Notes: generated by a model from the letters alone, not told the origin. DNA of 64,000 bases from Pseudomonas oryzihabitans (GCF_007665395.1 NZ_VDND01000003.1:248001-312000), one strand, 5' to 3'. Counted from the first letter of the stretch, positions 18,485 through 28,427 are shown. Numbers and translations are program-made.

Positions 18485-18613
18485 CGTAGCGTCTTGGACG
18501 GCGAGTCAGGGTGCCCTGAACGGTGGCCACGCCAGCGTTGCCAAACCTGACCCTATCGCAGGCGCAGGGGTGTCACGCCCTTGCTTCCGGCCCTTTCAGC
18601 CAAGGAGACCGTA

Positions 18614-20062
18614 ATGCAGCTCAAAGATGCTTCCCTGTTTCGCCAGCAAGCCTATGTCGACGGCGCCTGGATCGACGCCGACAGCGGTGCCACCGTCGGC
18701 GTGGACAACCCCGCCACCGGCGAGACCCTGGGCACCATTCCCAAGCTCGGCCGCGCCGAGACCAAGCGCGCCATCGACGCCGCCAACCGCGCCCTGCCGG
18801 CCTGGCGTGCGCTGACCGCCAAGGAGCGCTCGGCCAAGCTGCGTCGTTGGTACGAACTGATGATCGAGAACCAGGACGACCTGGGTCGCCTGATGACCCT
18901 GGAGCAGGGCAAGCCGCTGGCCGAGGCCAAGGGCGAGATCGCCTATGCCGCCTCCTTCATCGAGTGGTTCGCCGAGGAAGCCAAGCGCATCTATGGCGAC
19001 ACCATCCCCGGCCACCAGGCCGACAAGCGCATCCTGGTGATCAAGCAGCCCATCGGCGTCACCGCCGCCATCACGCCGTGGAACTTCCCCACCGCGATGA
19101 TCACCCGCAAGGCCGGTCCGGCCCTGGCCGCCGGCTGCACCATGGTCATCAAGCCCGCCAGCCAGACGCCGTACTCGGCGCTGGCCCTGGCCGAACTGGC
19201 CGAGCGCGCCGGCATTCCCAAGGGCGTGCTGAGCGTGGTCACCGGCTCCGCCACCGAGATCGGTGCCGAGCTGACCGAGAGCCCCATCGTGCGCAAGATC
19301 TCCTTCACCGGCTCCACCGAGATCGGTGCCAAGCTGATGGAGCAGAGCGCCCCGACCATCAAGAAGCTGTCGCTGGAGCTGGGTGGCAACGCCCCCTTCA
19401 TCGTCTTCGACGACGCCGACCTGGACAAGGCTGTGGAAGGCGCCATCGCCTCCAAGTACCGCAATGCCGGCCAGACCTGCGTCTGCGTCAACCGCCTCTA
19501 CATCCAGGACGGCGTCTACGAGGCCTTCGCCGAGAAGTTCAAGGCCGCCGTGGCCAAGCTCAAGGTCGGCAACGGCCTGGAAGAGGGCGTGACCATCGGC
19601 CCGCTGATCGACGCCAAGGCCGCCGCCAAGGTCAAGGAGCACATCGACGACGCCGTGAGCCAGGGTGCCAAGGTCATCGCCGGGGGCAAGGCCCACGCCA
19701 ATGGCGGCAGCTACTTCGAACCGACCATCCTCGCCGAGGTGCCCAAGAGCGCCAAGGTATCCAAGGAAGAGACCTTCGGCCCGCTGGCGCCGCTGTTCCG
19801 CTTCAAGGACGAGGCCGAGGTCATCGAGCTGGCCAACGACACCGAATTCGGCCTGGCCTCCTACTTCTATGCCCGCGACCTGTCCCGCGTGTTCCGCGTG
19901 GCCGAGGCGCTGGAGTACGGCATGGTCGGCATCAACACCGGCCTGATCTCCAACGAGGTCGCTCCCTTCGGTGGCGTCAAGGCCTCCGGCCTGGGCCGCG
20001 AAGGCTCCAAGTACGGCATCGAGGAATACCTGGAGATCAAGTACCTCTGCCTGGGCGTCTGA
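18614..20062 (+). CDS. gabD: NADP-dependent succinate-semialdehyde dehydrogenase GabD
   Basis: This 482-residue aldehyde dehydrogenase oxidises succinate semialdehyde to succinate, the last step of GABA breakdown. It has ITPWNFPTAMITRKAGPALAAG, VIKPASQTPYSALAL (cofactor Lys), SFTGSTEIGAKL (glycine motif), LELGGNAPFIV (catalytic Glu) and NAGQTCVCVNR (catalytic Cys). I start at ATG 18614, six bases after AAGGAGA; the longer frame adds 11 residues without support. gabT follows 233 bp later, an unusually long gap filled with a palindromic repeat and a structured leader. Confidence 0.96.
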   Translation: MQLKDASLFRQQAYVDGAWIDADSGATVGVDNPATGETLGTIPKLGRAETKRAIDAANRALPAWRALTAKERSAKLRRWYELMIENQDDLGRLMTLEQGKPLAEAKGEIAYAASFIEWFAEEAKRIYGDTIPGHQADKRILVIKQPIGVTAAITPWNFPTAMITRKAGPALAAGCTMVIKPASQTPYSALALAELAERAGIPKGVLSVVTGSATEIGAELTESPIVRKISFTGSTEIGAKLMEQSAPTIKKLSLELGGNAPFIVFDDADLDKAVEGAIASKYRNAGQTCVCVNRLYIQDGVYEAFAEKFKAAVAKLKVGNGLEEGVTIGPLIDAKAAAKVKEHIDDAVSQGAKVIAGGKAHANGGSYFEPTILAEVPKSAKVSKEETFGPLAPLFRFKDEAEVIELANDTEFGLASYFYARDLSRVFRVAEALEYGMVGINTGLISNEVAPFGGVKASGLGREGSKYGIEEYLEIKYLCLGV

Positions 20063-20082
20063 TCCGGCTTTCGGCTGGGCCT

Positions 20083-20161
20083 GTTGGGCTTCGCTGCGCT
20101 CAACCCAACCTACGCGTGTTTCGTAGGTTGGGTTGAGACGGCTTCTTCGTCGAAGCCCAAC
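20083..20161. repeat. Inverted palindromic repeat pair between gabD and gabT
   Basis: GTTGGGCTTCGCTGCGCTCA...CCTACG (20083-20114) is followed by CGTAGGTTGGGTTGAGACGG...CCCAAC (20122-20161). The outer 12 bases are exact inverses around a 7-base centre, so the transcript can form a long hairpin 21 bases after the gabD stop. It is the same family as 14845-14938. Confidence 0.85.
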
Positions 20162-20186
20162 ACTTCCAGCTCGTCCCTAGCTTTCC

Positions 20187-20282
20187 CCCGGCGCGGACGC
20201 CGGGCCGTTGGCAGTCGATCATCGTATGCTGCCCGGAATCCGGTCCGCGCTTTTTCCGTAGCCGGCCGCACGATGAGCGGCC
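20187..20282 (+). ncRNA. Structured gabT leader, candidate gabT RNA motif
   Basis: Several stems are visible. CCCGGCG/CGCCGGG (20187-20193/20198-20204) is a 7-bp hairpin with loop CGGA. It excludes a second fold in which GCGCGGAC pairs with GTCCGCGC (20191-20198/20243-20250), enclosing CCGGGC/GCCCGG (20200-20205/20231-20236) and followed by TTTTT. A third hairpin GGCCGC/GCGGCC (20264-20282) ends just before the GAGGA ribosome site of gabT. A conserved RNA called the gabT motif has been described between gabD and gabT in Pseudomonas; I could not compare with its consensus. Confidence 0.5.
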
Positions 20283-20295
20283 ATCGAGGACTGCA

Positions 20296-21576
20296 ATGAG
20301 CCACACCAACGATTCCCTGATGCACCGCCGCAGCGCCGCCGTCGCCCGTGGCGTCGGCCAGACCCATCCGATCTTCGTCGCCCGCGCGGAGAACGCCAAG
20401 GTCTGGGACGTCGAGGGCAACGAATTCCTGGACTTCGCCGGCGGCATTGCCGTGCTCAACACCGGCCACCTGCATCCGCGCGTGGTGGCGGCCGTGCAGG
20501 AACAGCTGACCAAGGTCTCCCACACCTGCTTCCAGGTGCTGGCCTACGAGCCCTATGTCGAGGTCTGCGAAAAGCTCAACGAGCTGGTGCCGGGCAACTT
20601 CCCGAAGAAGACCGCGCTGTTCAACTCCGGCTCCGAAGCGGTGGAGAACGCCGTCAAGATCGCCCGCGCCGCCACCCAGCGTGCCGGCGTCATCGCCTTC
20701 TCCAGCGCCTACCATGGTCGCACCATGATGACCCTGTCGCTCACCGGCAAGGTCGCGCCCTATTCGGCCGGCATGGGCCTGATGCCCGGCGGCGTCTATC
20801 GCGCGCTCTATCCCTGCGAACTGCACGGCATCAGCGTCGATGACGCCATCGCCAGCGTCGAGCGCATCTTCAAGAACGATGCCGCCCCGGCTGACGTGGC
20901 CGCCATCATCCTCGAGCCGGTGCAGGGCGAGGGCGGTTTCTATGCCGCGCCCAAGGACTTCATGCAGCGCCTGCGCAAGCTCTGCGACACCCATGGCATC
21001 CTGCTGATCGCCGACGAAGTCCAGTCCGGTGCCGGGCGCACCGGGACCTTCTTCGCCATGGAGCAGATGGGCGTCGACGCCGACCTGGTGACCTTCGCCA
21101 AGTCCATCGCCGGTGGTTTCCCACTGTCGGGCGTGACCGGTCGCGCCACCGTGATGGACGCCGTCGTCCCGGGTGGCCTGGGCGGCACCTACGCGGGCAG
21201 CCCCATCGCCTGCGCCGCGGCCCTGGCGGTGATCGAGACCTTCGAGCAGGAGCACCTGCTGGACAGATCCAAGGCCGTGGGTGAGCGTCTTACCGTGGGC
21301 CTGCGCGAACTGGCCGCCAAGCACCGGCAGATCGTCGAGGTGCGGGGCCTGGGCGCCATGATCGCCATGGAGCTGGGCAAGGGCGGCGACGTCGAGCAGC
21401 CCGATGCCGAGCTGACCAGTCAGGTCGTCGTCCGCGCCCGCCAGAAAGGCCTGATCCTGCTCAGCTGCGGCAGCTACGGCAACGTGCTGCGCATCCTGGT
21501 GCCGCTGACCGCCAGCGACGCCGAGCTGGATCGCGGCTTGGCCATTATCGGCGAGTGCTTTGCCGAATTGGCTTGA
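20296..21576 (+). CDS. gabT: 4-aminobutyrate-2-oxoglutarate transaminase GabT
   Basis: This 426-residue class III PLP aminotransferase turns GABA and 2-oxoglutarate into succinate semialdehyde and glutamate, feeding GabD. Landmarks are FNSGSEAVENAVKIARAAT, YHGRTMMTLSLTGK, ILEPVQGEGGF, LLIADEVQSGAGRTGTFFAMEQ (PLP Asp) and LVTFAKSIAGGFPLSG (the Schiff-base Lys). GAGGACTGCA precedes the start. A terminator closes the unit 11 bases after the stop. The polyamine genes at 33-45 kb produce its substrate. Confidence 0.96.
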   Translation: MSHTNDSLMHRRSAAVARGVGQTHPIFVARAENAKVWDVEGNEFLDFAGGIAVLNTGHLHPRVVAAVQEQLTKVSHTCFQVLAYEPYVEVCEKLNELVPGNFPKKTALFNSGSEAVENAVKIARAATQRAGVIAFSSAYHGRTMMTLSLTGKVAPYSAGMGLMPGGVYRALYPCELHGISVDDAIASVERIFKNDAAPADVAAIILEPVQGEGGFYAAPKDFMQRLRKLCDTHGILLIADEVQSGAGRTGTFFAMEQMGVDADLVTFAKSIAGGFPLSGVTGRATVMDAVVPGGLGGTYAGSPIACAAALAVIETFEQEHLLDRSKAVGERLTVGLRELAAKHRQIVEVRGLGAMIAMELGKGGDVEQPDAELTSQVVVRARQKGLILLSCGSYGNVLRILVPLTASDAELDRGLAIIGECFAELA

Positions 21577-21586
21577 GTGCTGATCG

Positions 21587-21612
21587 ACCGCCCTCGAAAG
21601 AGGGCGGTTTTG
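21587..21612 (+). terminator. Rho-independent terminator after gabT
   Basis: ACCGCCCT (21587-21594) pairs with AGGGCGGT (21601-21608) over loop CGAAAG and runs into TTTTGG. Confidence 0.8.
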
Positions 21613-21625
21613 GTGTGACGGACTT

Positions 21626-21646
21626 GGCAAAAAGTCCACTTTTGCC
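21626..21646. promoter_or_regulatory. Perfect inverted repeat before the HDOD gene
   Basis: GGCAAAA (21626-21632) and TTTTGCC (21640-21646) are exact inverses around 7 bases, 45 bp before the start codon at 21691. It looks like an operator. The regulator is unknown. Confidence 0.4.
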
Positions 21647-21690
21647 GCATCATCCGCCGCTTCGCTTGCCGCAAGCAGGAGTGGGTTGGG

Positions 21691-22887
21691 ATGCCGCCCC
21701 TGATACTCATCGTCGATGCCAATCCCTGGACGCGGGATCTGCTCAAGTCACTCGTCCTGGCCGCACGCGCCGACGCCCAGGTCCACGAATACGGCCATGG
21801 CTATCAGGCCCTCGCCGAGCTGGACCAGCGCAAGAGATGCGCCCTGGTCATCGCCGAACGCCCTGCCGACTGCGATGGACTCGACCTGCTGCGCCGTATC
21901 CGCCAGCGCGGCACCCAGCCCCTGCAGCCGGTCATCCTGCTCTCCGACCAGGCCGATGCCGCCTATGTGCGCGCGGCGCTGCGCCTCGCGCCCACCGCCT
22001 ACCTGGTCAAGCCCTACAACGCCGAAGAATTGCTGCGGCGCTTGCGCAGCCTGTTGCCGCCCGCGGGCGAGGATACCCAGGTAGACCCATCCGGCCCCCA
22101 GGGTACCCTGGACGACTACCTGCAGCGCATGGCCGCGGAGATCGACGCCGTGCCGTTGTTCGCCGACCTGCCCGCCATCATCCAGCGCTGCCGTGACAGC
22201 GCGAGCTGCAGCCTGGGCGAACTGGAGACCGAGTTCAGCCAGGATCCGCTGGTCACCGCGACCCTGATCGCCGCGGCCAACAGCGCCTCCCAGCGCGTGG
22301 GCCAGTCCTGCCAGACGCTCAGCCAGGCGCTGCCGCGCCTGGGCGTCGGCTTCACCCTGAACTTGGTGCTGGGTCTGAGCCTCAAGCGCGCGACGCGGCT
22401 GGCCGATCCGCTGCTGGCCGGGCGCGCCGAAGGCTATCTGCACCTGGCCCAGCGCGCCGCTGATTGCGCGCGGCTGCTGGCGCTGCGCTATGCCCGGGAA
22501 GACGCCGAACGCTGCTACACCGGCGGTCTGCTGCATCGCCTGGGTGAACTGGCCGTGCTGCAGGGGCTGCAGCGCTGGTGCGCGGCGGGCGGTGTGGTCG
22601 ATGAGGCGGCGGTGACGCGTGCCTTGGCGGACTACAGCTTGGAATTCTCCAGCGAGCTGCAGCGCCATTGGCGCCTGCCGCTGGAGCTGCGCGAGCTGGT
22701 GGCGGCGGTGCACAGCCTGCACGGCGTGCTGCCCAAGCCCTCGCTGATCCTGCACCTGGCCGCCCAGGCGGCGTGCCCGCCGCCCGGCGAGTCCCTCGAC
22801 GGCCTGCTGGAGCACAAGGCCAGCCGCATGCTGGGGCTGGAAGCGCCGGTCTGGAAGCTGGCCGTCACCCAGCTGCAACTGGCCTAG
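21691..22887 (+). CDS. Response-regulator-like protein with HDOD output domain
   Basis: This 398-residue protein has an N-terminal receiver-like domain (1-125) and an HDOD domain (about 145-345). In the receiver, [13 protein letters not shown] keeps only one of the usual acidic pair. The strand that should end in the phosphorylated Asp reads [14 protein letters not shown], with Glu or Ala in its place, while the Lys of YLVKPYN is kept. It may therefore not be phosphorylated. HDOD landmarks are [14 protein letters not shown] and [18 protein letters not shown] domains are signalling modules related to HD domains without metal ligands. It is convergent with a chemoreceptor gene; their stops overlap. 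Confidence 0.85.
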   Translation: MPPLILIVDANPWTRDLLKSLVLAARADAQVHEYGHGYQALAELDQRKRCALVIAERPADCDGLDLLRRIRQRGTQPLQPVILLSDQADAAYVRAALRLAPTAYLVKPYNAEELLRRLRSLLPPAGEDTQVDPSGPQGTLDDYLQRMAAEIDAVPLFADLPAIIQRCRDSASCSLGELETEFSQDPLVTATLIAAANSASQRVGQSCQTLSQALPRLGVGFTLNLVLGLSLKRATRLADPLLAGRAEGYLHLAQRAADCARLLALRYAREDAERCYTGGLLHRLGELAVLQGLQRWCAAGGVVDEAAVTRALADYSLEFSSELQRHWRLPLELRELVAAVHSLHGVLPKPSLILHLAAQAACPPPGESLDGLLEHKASRMLGLEAPVWKLAVTQLQLA

Positions 22888-24434
22888 CGCGCGGTATCGG
22901 GGCGATAGCCCAGGCGCAGTCCGCCCCAGTGCCGCCCGTTCACCAGGATCGGCACCGAGAGGTCGTGCATCACCTCGCCGGTGTCCCTCATGTAGGTCTG
23001 TAGCAGGAGCCGCCGCTGGTGGCTGCCACAGCGCTTGCCGGTACGGTCGCCGAACAGGCGCTTGCTGCGACTGCGCGCCGTATCCACCGCCAGATCGCCG
23101 GTCGGGGCATGGGCGAAGGCATTGTTGTGGGTCGGCACGTAGCCTTCGGGAGTACAGGCGATGGCGAACACCAGCCCGGGGTGCTGCGTCAGCAGCGGCT
23201 CCTGGATCGCCGGCAGCACGCCGTCGGTATAGCTGTCGAAGCGGGTGCGGTACTTGGGCGGCTGGCTGCCGGGAAGCGGCTGGTACTGGCGGTCGAACAG
23301 CGCGTCCGGGGTGATGCGGCCGGCGGCCAGGTCGGCTTCGAAGCGCTGGCCGATGGCATCCGCGCCCTGGCGCGCCAGCTCGAAGATGCGCTGGTGGTAG
23401 CTGTCCAGGCCTACCTCGGCCAGGCGTTCGCTGCTGGCTTCGGCCATGTCCACCAGTTCGTCGGCGGCGCTGCTCAGGCGATTGGTCTGGCGCTCGCTGT
23501 CGGCCAGGTCGCTGTGCACCTGCGCCACTGCCTCCGCCAGGTTTTCCAGCTGGACGAGATTGGCCGAGGTGCCCTGGGCGATGTCCTCCGCCTGGCGTTC
23601 GGCGGTCTGCGCCAGCCGGGCGATCTCCTGCAAGCCTTCGCCGGTATGCTCGACACGGCGTACGCCGTCTTCCAGGGCGGTGGCCAGTTCCTGGATCTGG
23701 CTGACCACGGCGCCGGTCTGCTGGCTGATGTCGGCGACGATCACCCCGACCTCGCCGGTCGCGCTGGAGGTCCGTGCCGCCAGACCCCGTACCTCATCGG
23801 CCACCACGGCGAAGCCGCGACCGTGTTCGCCGGCCCGCGCCGCCTCGATGGCGGCATTGAGCGCCAGCAGGTTGGTCTGGCTGGCGATGGCCTGGATGAC
23901 CGCGGTGACCTGCTGGATCTTGTCGGTGCGCACGCTGAGCCCGGCGATCAGTTCGCGGCTCTCGCGGGCATGATCGCTCAGGGCGCGGATGGCGGCGATC
24001 GCCTCGCCCAGGGCCTCACGCCCGGCTTCGCTGCGTTCGTGCACCTGCTGCACTACGTCCAGCGCCTGGCGGGCGCTGCCGGCACTGTCCTGTTCGGTCT
24101 GGGTCAGCGCGGCGGCGCTGCTGGCCATCTGCGCGGCGGCGCTGGCCTGGGACTGCACCCGGGCCGCCAGCTGCTGGGCCGCATAGGCGACGCCGGCGAT
24201 GGCCACCGCATTGCGCGCCGTACTGCGTGAAAGGTCGCGGGTGAGGTCGTCGAGTGGCTGGGTCACCGCCGGCGGCGCGGCAGGGGCGCGCATCAGCAGC
24301 CAGGGCCAGAGCGCGGCGACGAAGGTCAGGCCCACGCCGGCCGCTGTAGGCAGGGCCAGGCGCTGCCAGAACAGCAGCGCCGCGCCGAGGGCGAGCAGGT
24401 GAAGCGACAACACGAGTGGCCAGCGCCTGGGCAT
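22884..24434 (-). CDS. Chemoreceptor with C-terminal sensory extension
   Basis: This 516-residue protein starts at ATG 24432-24434 after AAGGAGGTCGC. Two helices near 5-22 and 27-45 form a short hairpin anchor with almost no periplasmic loop. The signalling domain follows, with [20 protein letters not shown] at its tip. After about residue 350 comes a further domain: [62 protein letters not shown] and [11 protein letters not shown]. This C-terminal module resembles Cache-like cytoplasmic sensor ends of other MCPs and suggests an internal cue. Ligand unknown. Confidence 0.88.
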   Translation of the reverse strand: MPRRWPLVLSLHLLALGAALLFWQRLALPTAAGVGLTFVAALWPWLLMRAPAAPPAVTQPLDDLTRDLSRSTARNAVAIAGVAYAAQQLAARVQSQASAAAQMASSAAALTQTEQDSAGSARQALDVVQQVHERSEAGREALGEAIAAIRALSDHARESRELIAGLSVRTDKIQQVTAVIQAIASQTNLLALNAAIEAARAGEHGRGFAVVADEVRGLAARTSSATGEVGVIVADISQQTGAVVSQIQELATALEDGVRRVEHTGEGLQEIARLAQTAERQAEDIAQGTSANLVQLENLAEAVAQVHSDLADSERQTNRLSSAADELVDMAEASSERLAEVGLDSYHQRIFELARQGADAIGQRFEADLAAGRITPDALFDRQYQPLPGSQPPKYRTRFDSYTDGVLPAIQEPLLTQHPGLVFAIACTPEGYVPTHNNAFAHAPTGDLAVDTARSRSKRLFGDRTGKRCGSHQRRLLLQTYMRDTGEVMHDLSVPILVNGRHWGGLRLGYRPDTAR

Positions 24435-24579
24435 GCGACCTCCTTGTTCTTGTGCTCGGGTCGATGCCGAAACCGTGACGGCTTCGACGTCACGATCATG
24501 GAGCCAAGTTTCCGGAGGTTGCAACGGTTGTCTGACGTTATTGGCTACGACCTTGGTCGCAGCCGACCGAAGGCGCCGC

Positions 24580-25548
24580 TCAAGGAGTGCGCGGCAGGAA
24601 GTGCAGCGGCGTACCGCGTTGCAGGCCGGCCAGCACCGGGTGGTCCTTGACCAGTTCCACCTCGATCACCTCGCTCTGCTCCGGCACCTTCAGGGTCACC
24701 CGGGTGATGGCGCCGAGCGGCCGGATGTCCCGTACCTCGGCGGCGTGATAGCCCGGCCGCGCCTCGCGCTCCAGCTCCACCTCGTGCGGCCGGAACAGCA
24801 CCTCCCGCTCGCCCAGCGCCAGGCGGTTGGAGTCGCCGAGGAAGTGATAGACGAAGTCGCTGGCCGGCTGTTCGTAGACCTCGGCGGGGGAGCCCACCTG
24901 CTCGATCTGCCCCTTGTTCATCACCACGATGCGGTCGGCCACTTCCATGGCTTCTTCCTGGTCGTGGGTGACGAACACCGAGGTCAGGTGGATCTCCTCG
25001 TGCAGGCGCGCCAGCCAGCGGCGCAGTTCCTTGCGCACCTTGGCGTCCAGGGCGCCGAAGGGTTCGTCGAGCAGCAGGATCTTCGGCTCCACCGCCAGGG
25101 CGCGAGCCAGGGCGATGCGCTGGCGCTGGCCACCGGAGAGTTGCTCCGGATAGCGATCGGCGAGCCAGTCGAGCTGCACCATGTTCAGCAGTTCATGCAC
25201 CTTGCTGGCGATCTGCGCCTCGCTGGGGCGCTCGCGGCGCGGCTTCATGCGCAGGCCGAAGGCGACGTTGTCGAATACCGTCATGTGGCGGAACAGGGCG
25301 TAGTGCTGGAAGACGAAGCCGACGTTGCGATCACGCACGTCGCGGCCGGAGACGTCCTCGCCATGGAAGCCGATGTTGCCGGCATCCGGCGACTCCAGGC
25401 CGGCGATGATGCGCAGCAGGGTGGTCTTGCCGCAGCCGGAGGGGCCGAGCAGGGCAACCAGTTCGCCGCTCTCGATGTGCAGGTTGATGTCCTTGAGCGC
25501 CTGGAAGGCGCCGAACCTCTTGTTGATGCCCTGGATTTCAATGCTCAT
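24580..25548 (-). CDS. cysA: Sulfate/thiosulfate ABC transporter ATP-binding protein CysA
   Basis: This 322-residue ATPase powers sulfate import through CysT/CysW. It has Walker [10 protein letters not shown] near residue 35, Q-loop [11 protein letters not shown], signature LSGGQRQR, Walker [22 protein letters not shown] and a C-terminal TOBE-like regulatory part ([10 protein letters not shown]...[16 protein letters not shown]). It is the last gene of oscA-sbp-cysT-cysW-cysA, 6 bp after cysW. CysB control under sulfur limitation is expected from family knowledge. Confidence 0.95.
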   Translation of the reverse strand: MSIEIQGINKRFGAFQALKDINLHIESGELVALLGPSGCGKTTLLRIIAGLESPDAGNIGFHGEDVSGRDVRDRNVGFVFQHYALFRHMTVFDNVAFGLRMKPRRERPSEAQIASKVHELLNMVQLDWLADRYPEQLSGGQRQRIALARALAVEPKILLLDEPFGALDAKVRKELRRWLARLHEEIHLTSVFVTHDQEEAMEVADRIVVMNKGQIEQVGSPAEVYEQPASDFVYHFLGDSNRLALGEREVLFRPHEVELEREARPGYHAAEVRDIRPLGAITRVTLKVPEQSEVIEVELVKDHPVLAGLQRGTPLHFLPRTP

Positions 25549-25554
25549 GGCGGC

Positions 25555-26421
25555 TCATTCCTCGTCACGGTGCTGCAGTTGGCGGCTCAGGCGGCTCTCG
25601 CTCCACTGCCGCAGCAGCAGGATCAACAGCGCCATCATCAGCAGCAGGATCGCCACGCTGAAGGCGGCGACGATGTTGTATTCGTTGTAGAGAATCTCGA
25701 TGTGCAACGGCAGGGTGTTGGTCAGGCCGCGGATATGGCCGGAGACCACCGACACCGCGCCGAACTCGCCCATGGCCCGCGCGGTGCACAGCACCACGCC
25801 ATAGATCAGCGCCCATTTCACGTTGGGCAGGGTCACGTGCCAGAACAGCTGCCAGCCGCTGGCGCCCAGCAGGCGCGCCGCCTCTTCCTCCTGGGTGCCC
25901 TGTTCCTGCATCAGCGGGATCAGCTCGCGGGCCACGTAGGGGAAGGTGACGAAGATGGTCGCCAGGACGATGCCGGGCACGGCGAAGACGATCTGCACGT
26001 CGACGCTCTGCAGGTAGGGTCCCAGCAGGCCCTGGGCGCCGAACAGCAGCACATAGATGAGGCCAGCGATCACCGGCGAGACCGAGAAGGGCAGGTCGAT
26101 CAGGGTGAGCAGCAGGCTCTTGCCGGTGAACTCGAACTTGGTCACGCACCAGGCCGCGGCCAGGCCGAACGCCAGGTTCAGCGGCACCGAGATGGCGGTG
26201 GCGAACAGCGTCAGCTTGAGCGCGGAAAGCGCATCCGGTTCGCTGATGGCGTCCCAGAAGGCGCCGATGCCGTGGGCCAGGCCCTGGCTCAGCACCATGT
26301 ACAGCGGCAGGACCAGGATCAGCAGGAACACCAGCCAGGCGCTGGCGATCAGTGCGATGGCCACCGGCGTACGCTGCGCACTGGCCCGCGCATCGGCTTT
26401 GGTCGAAGTCATGAGGCTCAT
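25555..26421 (-). CDS. cysW: Sulfate ABC transporter permease CysW
   Basis: This 288-residue inner-membrane subunit has about six helices. Its ATPase-docking loop is [41 protein letters not shown] and [17 protein letters not shown] are typical of CysW. The N-terminus ([18 protein letters not shown]) is cytoplasmic. It is placed 10 bp after cysT and 6 bp before cysA. Confidence 0.95.
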   Translation of the reverse strand: MSLMTSTKADARASAQRTPVAIALIASAWLVFLLILVLPLYMVLSQGLAHGIGAFWDAISEPDALSALKLTLFATAISVPLNLAFGLAAAWCVTKFEFTGKSLLLTLIDLPFSVSPVIAGLIYVLLFGAQGLLGPYLQSVDVQIVFAVPGIVLATIFVTFPYVARELIPLMQEQGTQEEEAARLLGASGWQLFWHVTLPNVKWALIYGVVLCTARAMGEFGAVSVVSGHIRGLTNTLPLHIEILYNEYNIVAAFSVAILLLMMALLILLLRQWSESRLSRQLQHRDEE

Positions 26422-26431
26422 GCGGACGTCC

Positions 26432-27244
26432 TTAGATATTGGGCTGGATGCGGCGCTGCAGGAGGTTGATCAGCAGCAGCATGACGAAGGACACCAGCAG
26501 CATGAACACGCCGATGCCGGTGGCGCCGGTGTAGTCGTACTGGTCCAGCTTGGAGACGATGAGCAGCGGCAGGATCTCGGTCTTGAACGGGATGTTGCCG
26601 GCGATGAACACCACCGAGCCGTACTCGCCCACGCCGCGGGCGAAGGCCAGGGCGAAACCGGTCAGCCAGGCCGGTAGCAGGGTCGGCACCAGCACGTAGC
26701 GGAACACCTGCCAGGGCCGGGCGCCCAGGCAGGTGGCGGCTTCCTCGATCTCCTTTGGGATGTCCGCCAGCACCGGCTGCAGGGTGCGCACCACGAAGGG
26801 CAGGGTGACGAAGATCAGCGCCAGGGTGATGCCGAGGGGGGTGTAGGCGATCTTGAAGGGAAACAGCGAGCCGATCATGCCATTGGGGGCATAGAGGGCG
26901 GTCAGGGCGATGCCGGCCACCGCGGTGGGCAGGGCGAAGGGCAGGTCGACCATGGCGTCGATCAGCTTGCGTCCGGGAAACTCGTAGCGCACCAGCACCC
27001 AGGCCAGCAGGGTGCCGAGGATCCCGTTGACGAGGGCGGCGAGCAGGGCGGTGCCGAAGGACAGCTGCAGGGCCGCCTGCACCTGGCGGCCGGTGATCAG
27101 CGACCAGAACTGGCCGAGGCTCAGCTGGCTGGCATGGAGGAACATGGCGCCTAGCGGGATCAGCACGATCAGCGCGAGGTAGGTCAGGGAGAATCCCAGG
27201 GTCAACCCGAAGCCGGGTATGACCGGGGAGAGACGGCGAGACAT
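26432..27244 (-). CDS. cysT: Sulfate ABC transporter permease CysT (CysU)
   Basis: This 270-residue permease pairs with CysW. It begins [20 protein letters not shown]. It carries the docking loop [23 protein letters not shown] and [20 protein letters not shown]. The start codon abuts a strong hairpin that contains its ribosome-binding site (27245-27269), so translation may be limited or coupled. It lies 105 bp downstream of sbp. Confidence 0.95.
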   Translation of the reverse strand: MSRRLSPVIPGFGLTLGFSLTYLALIVLIPLGAMFLHASQLSLGQFWSLITGRQVQAALQLSFGTALLAALVNGILGTLLAWVLVRYEFPGRKLIDAMVDLPFALPTAVAGIALTALYAPNGMIGSLFPFKIAYTPLGITLALIFVTLPFVVRTLQPVLADIPKEIEEAATCLGARPWQVFRYVLVPTLLPAWLTGFALAFARGVGEYGSVVFIAGNIPFKTEILPLLIVSKLDQYDYTGATGIGVFMLLVSFVMLLLINLLQRRIQPNI

Positions 27245-27269
27245 GGGGCGTCCTTCTGCAAGGCGCCCC
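27245..27269 (-). promoter_or_regulatory. Hairpin that buries the cysT ribosome-binding site
   Basis: On the minus strand GGGGCG-CCTT, loop GCAG, then AAGG-A-CGCCCC forms a 10-bp stem with one bulged A. It ends on the base before the cysT ATG. The Shine-Dalgarno AAGGA lies in the 3' arm. Confidence 0.6.
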
Positions 27270-27349
27270 GGCGATGCATTCGCCAGGGCGCAGAGGGGGG
27301 AACGATACCTGTTCCGGGCCGGTCAGCGTGAGCCGTCCCGGCCAGAGGC

Positions 27350-28351
27350 TTACTTGTTGATGTCGGCGAAGATCTTGTCGAACACGCCGCCGTCGGCGAA
27401 GTACTTCGGCTGGGCATCCTTCCAGCCACCGAATTCCTGGTCGATGGTCACCAGCTTGACCGGCTTGAACTGATCCTTGAATTCCGCCGCTACCTTGGCG
27501 TCGCGGGGACGGTAGAAGTTCTGCGCGGCGATGCGCTGGCCCTCGGGGCTGTAGAGGTACTGCAGGTAGGCCTCGGCCTGTTTGCGGGTACCCTTCTTGT
27601 CGACCACCTTGTCCACCACCGCGACCGGCGGCTCGGCGAGGATCGACAGCGACGGGGTGACGATCTCCAACTGGTCGCCGCCTTCTTCCTTGAGCGACAG
27701 GTAGGCCTCGTTCTCCCAGGCGACCAGCACGTCGCCCAGCTGACGCTGCACGAAGCTGATGGTGGCGCCGCGGGCGCCGGTGTCCAGCACCGGGGCGTGG
27801 CGATAGAGTTCGGTGACGAACTTCAGCGCCTCGGCATCGCTGCCGTACTTGGCCTTGGCATAGGCCCAGGCGGCGAGGAAGTTCCAGCGCGCGCCGCCGG
27901 AGGTCTTGGGATTGGGGGTGATGACCTGGACGTCCTTCTTCACCAGGTCGTCCCAGTCCTTGATGCCCTTGGGATTGCCCTTGCGCACCAGGAAGACGAT
28001 GGTCGAGGTGTAGGGGGTGCTGTTGTCCGCCAGGCGCTTCTGCCAGTTCGGATCGACCAGCTGCTGGTGCAGGTTGAGGGCGTCGATGTCGCCGGACAGC
28101 GCCAGGGTCACCACGTCGGCCTGCAGGCCATCGATCACCGAGCGCGCCTGCTTGCCGGAGCCGCCATGGGAATTCTTGATGGTCACGTCTTCGCCGGTTT
28201 CGCTCTTCCAGTGCTTGGCGAAGGCGGCGTTGTACTGCTGGTAGAGCTCACGGGTCGGATCGTAGGACACGTTGAGCAGTTCGACGGCATGGACCTGGGT
28301 GGCGAACAGGGCACTGGCCAGGGTGGCCAGGGCGAAACGGCGAATGGACAT
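27350..28351 (-). CDS. sbp: Sulfate-binding periplasmic protein Sbp
   Basis: This 333-residue protein has a signal peptide ([19 protein letters not shown], cleavage near residue 22). The mature start [19 protein letters not shown], then [23 protein letters not shown] and [19 protein letters not shown], are the sulfate-contact regions of the Sbp/CysP family. It delivers sulfate to CysT/CysW. A strong hairpin follows it, which could raise sbp message over the permease genes. It is downstream of oscA. Confidence 0.96.
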   Translation of the reverse strand: MSIRRFALATLASALFATQVHAVELLNVSYDPTRELYQQYNAAFAKHWKSETGEDVTIKNSHGGSGKQARSVIDGLQADVVTLALSGDIDALNLHQQLVDPNWQKRLADNSTPYTSTIVFLVRKGNPKGIKDWDDLVKKDVQVITPNPKTSGGARWNFLAAWAYAKAKYGSDAEALKFVTELYRHAPVLDTGARGATISFVQRQLGDVLVAWENEAYLSLKEEGGDQLEIVTPSLSILAEPPVAVVDKVVDKKGTRKQAEAYLQYLYSPEGQRIAAQNFYRPRDAKVAAEFKDQFKPVKLVTIDQEFGGWKDAQPKYFADGGVFDKIFADINK

Positions 28352-28427
28352 GGAGCGCTCCTTGAAGTGAGAAAGCCGGACACCGTCTGGCGGGCGCCTT
28401 GCCCGCTCGTCCGCTGACCTCGTCGAC

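Noticed and set aside
18500..18613. Sigma-54 promoter for gabD (TGGCC...TTGCC)
   Set aside because: The GG and GC are 13 bases apart rather than 10.
18523..20136. 537-codon frame overlapping gabD
   Set aside because: Out-of-frame shadow; the GabD frame carries all catalytic motifs.
24433..26469. 678-codon open frame opposite cysA and cysW
   Set aside because: Shadow of two well-supported ABC transporter genes; repetitive His/Gln/Gly composition.
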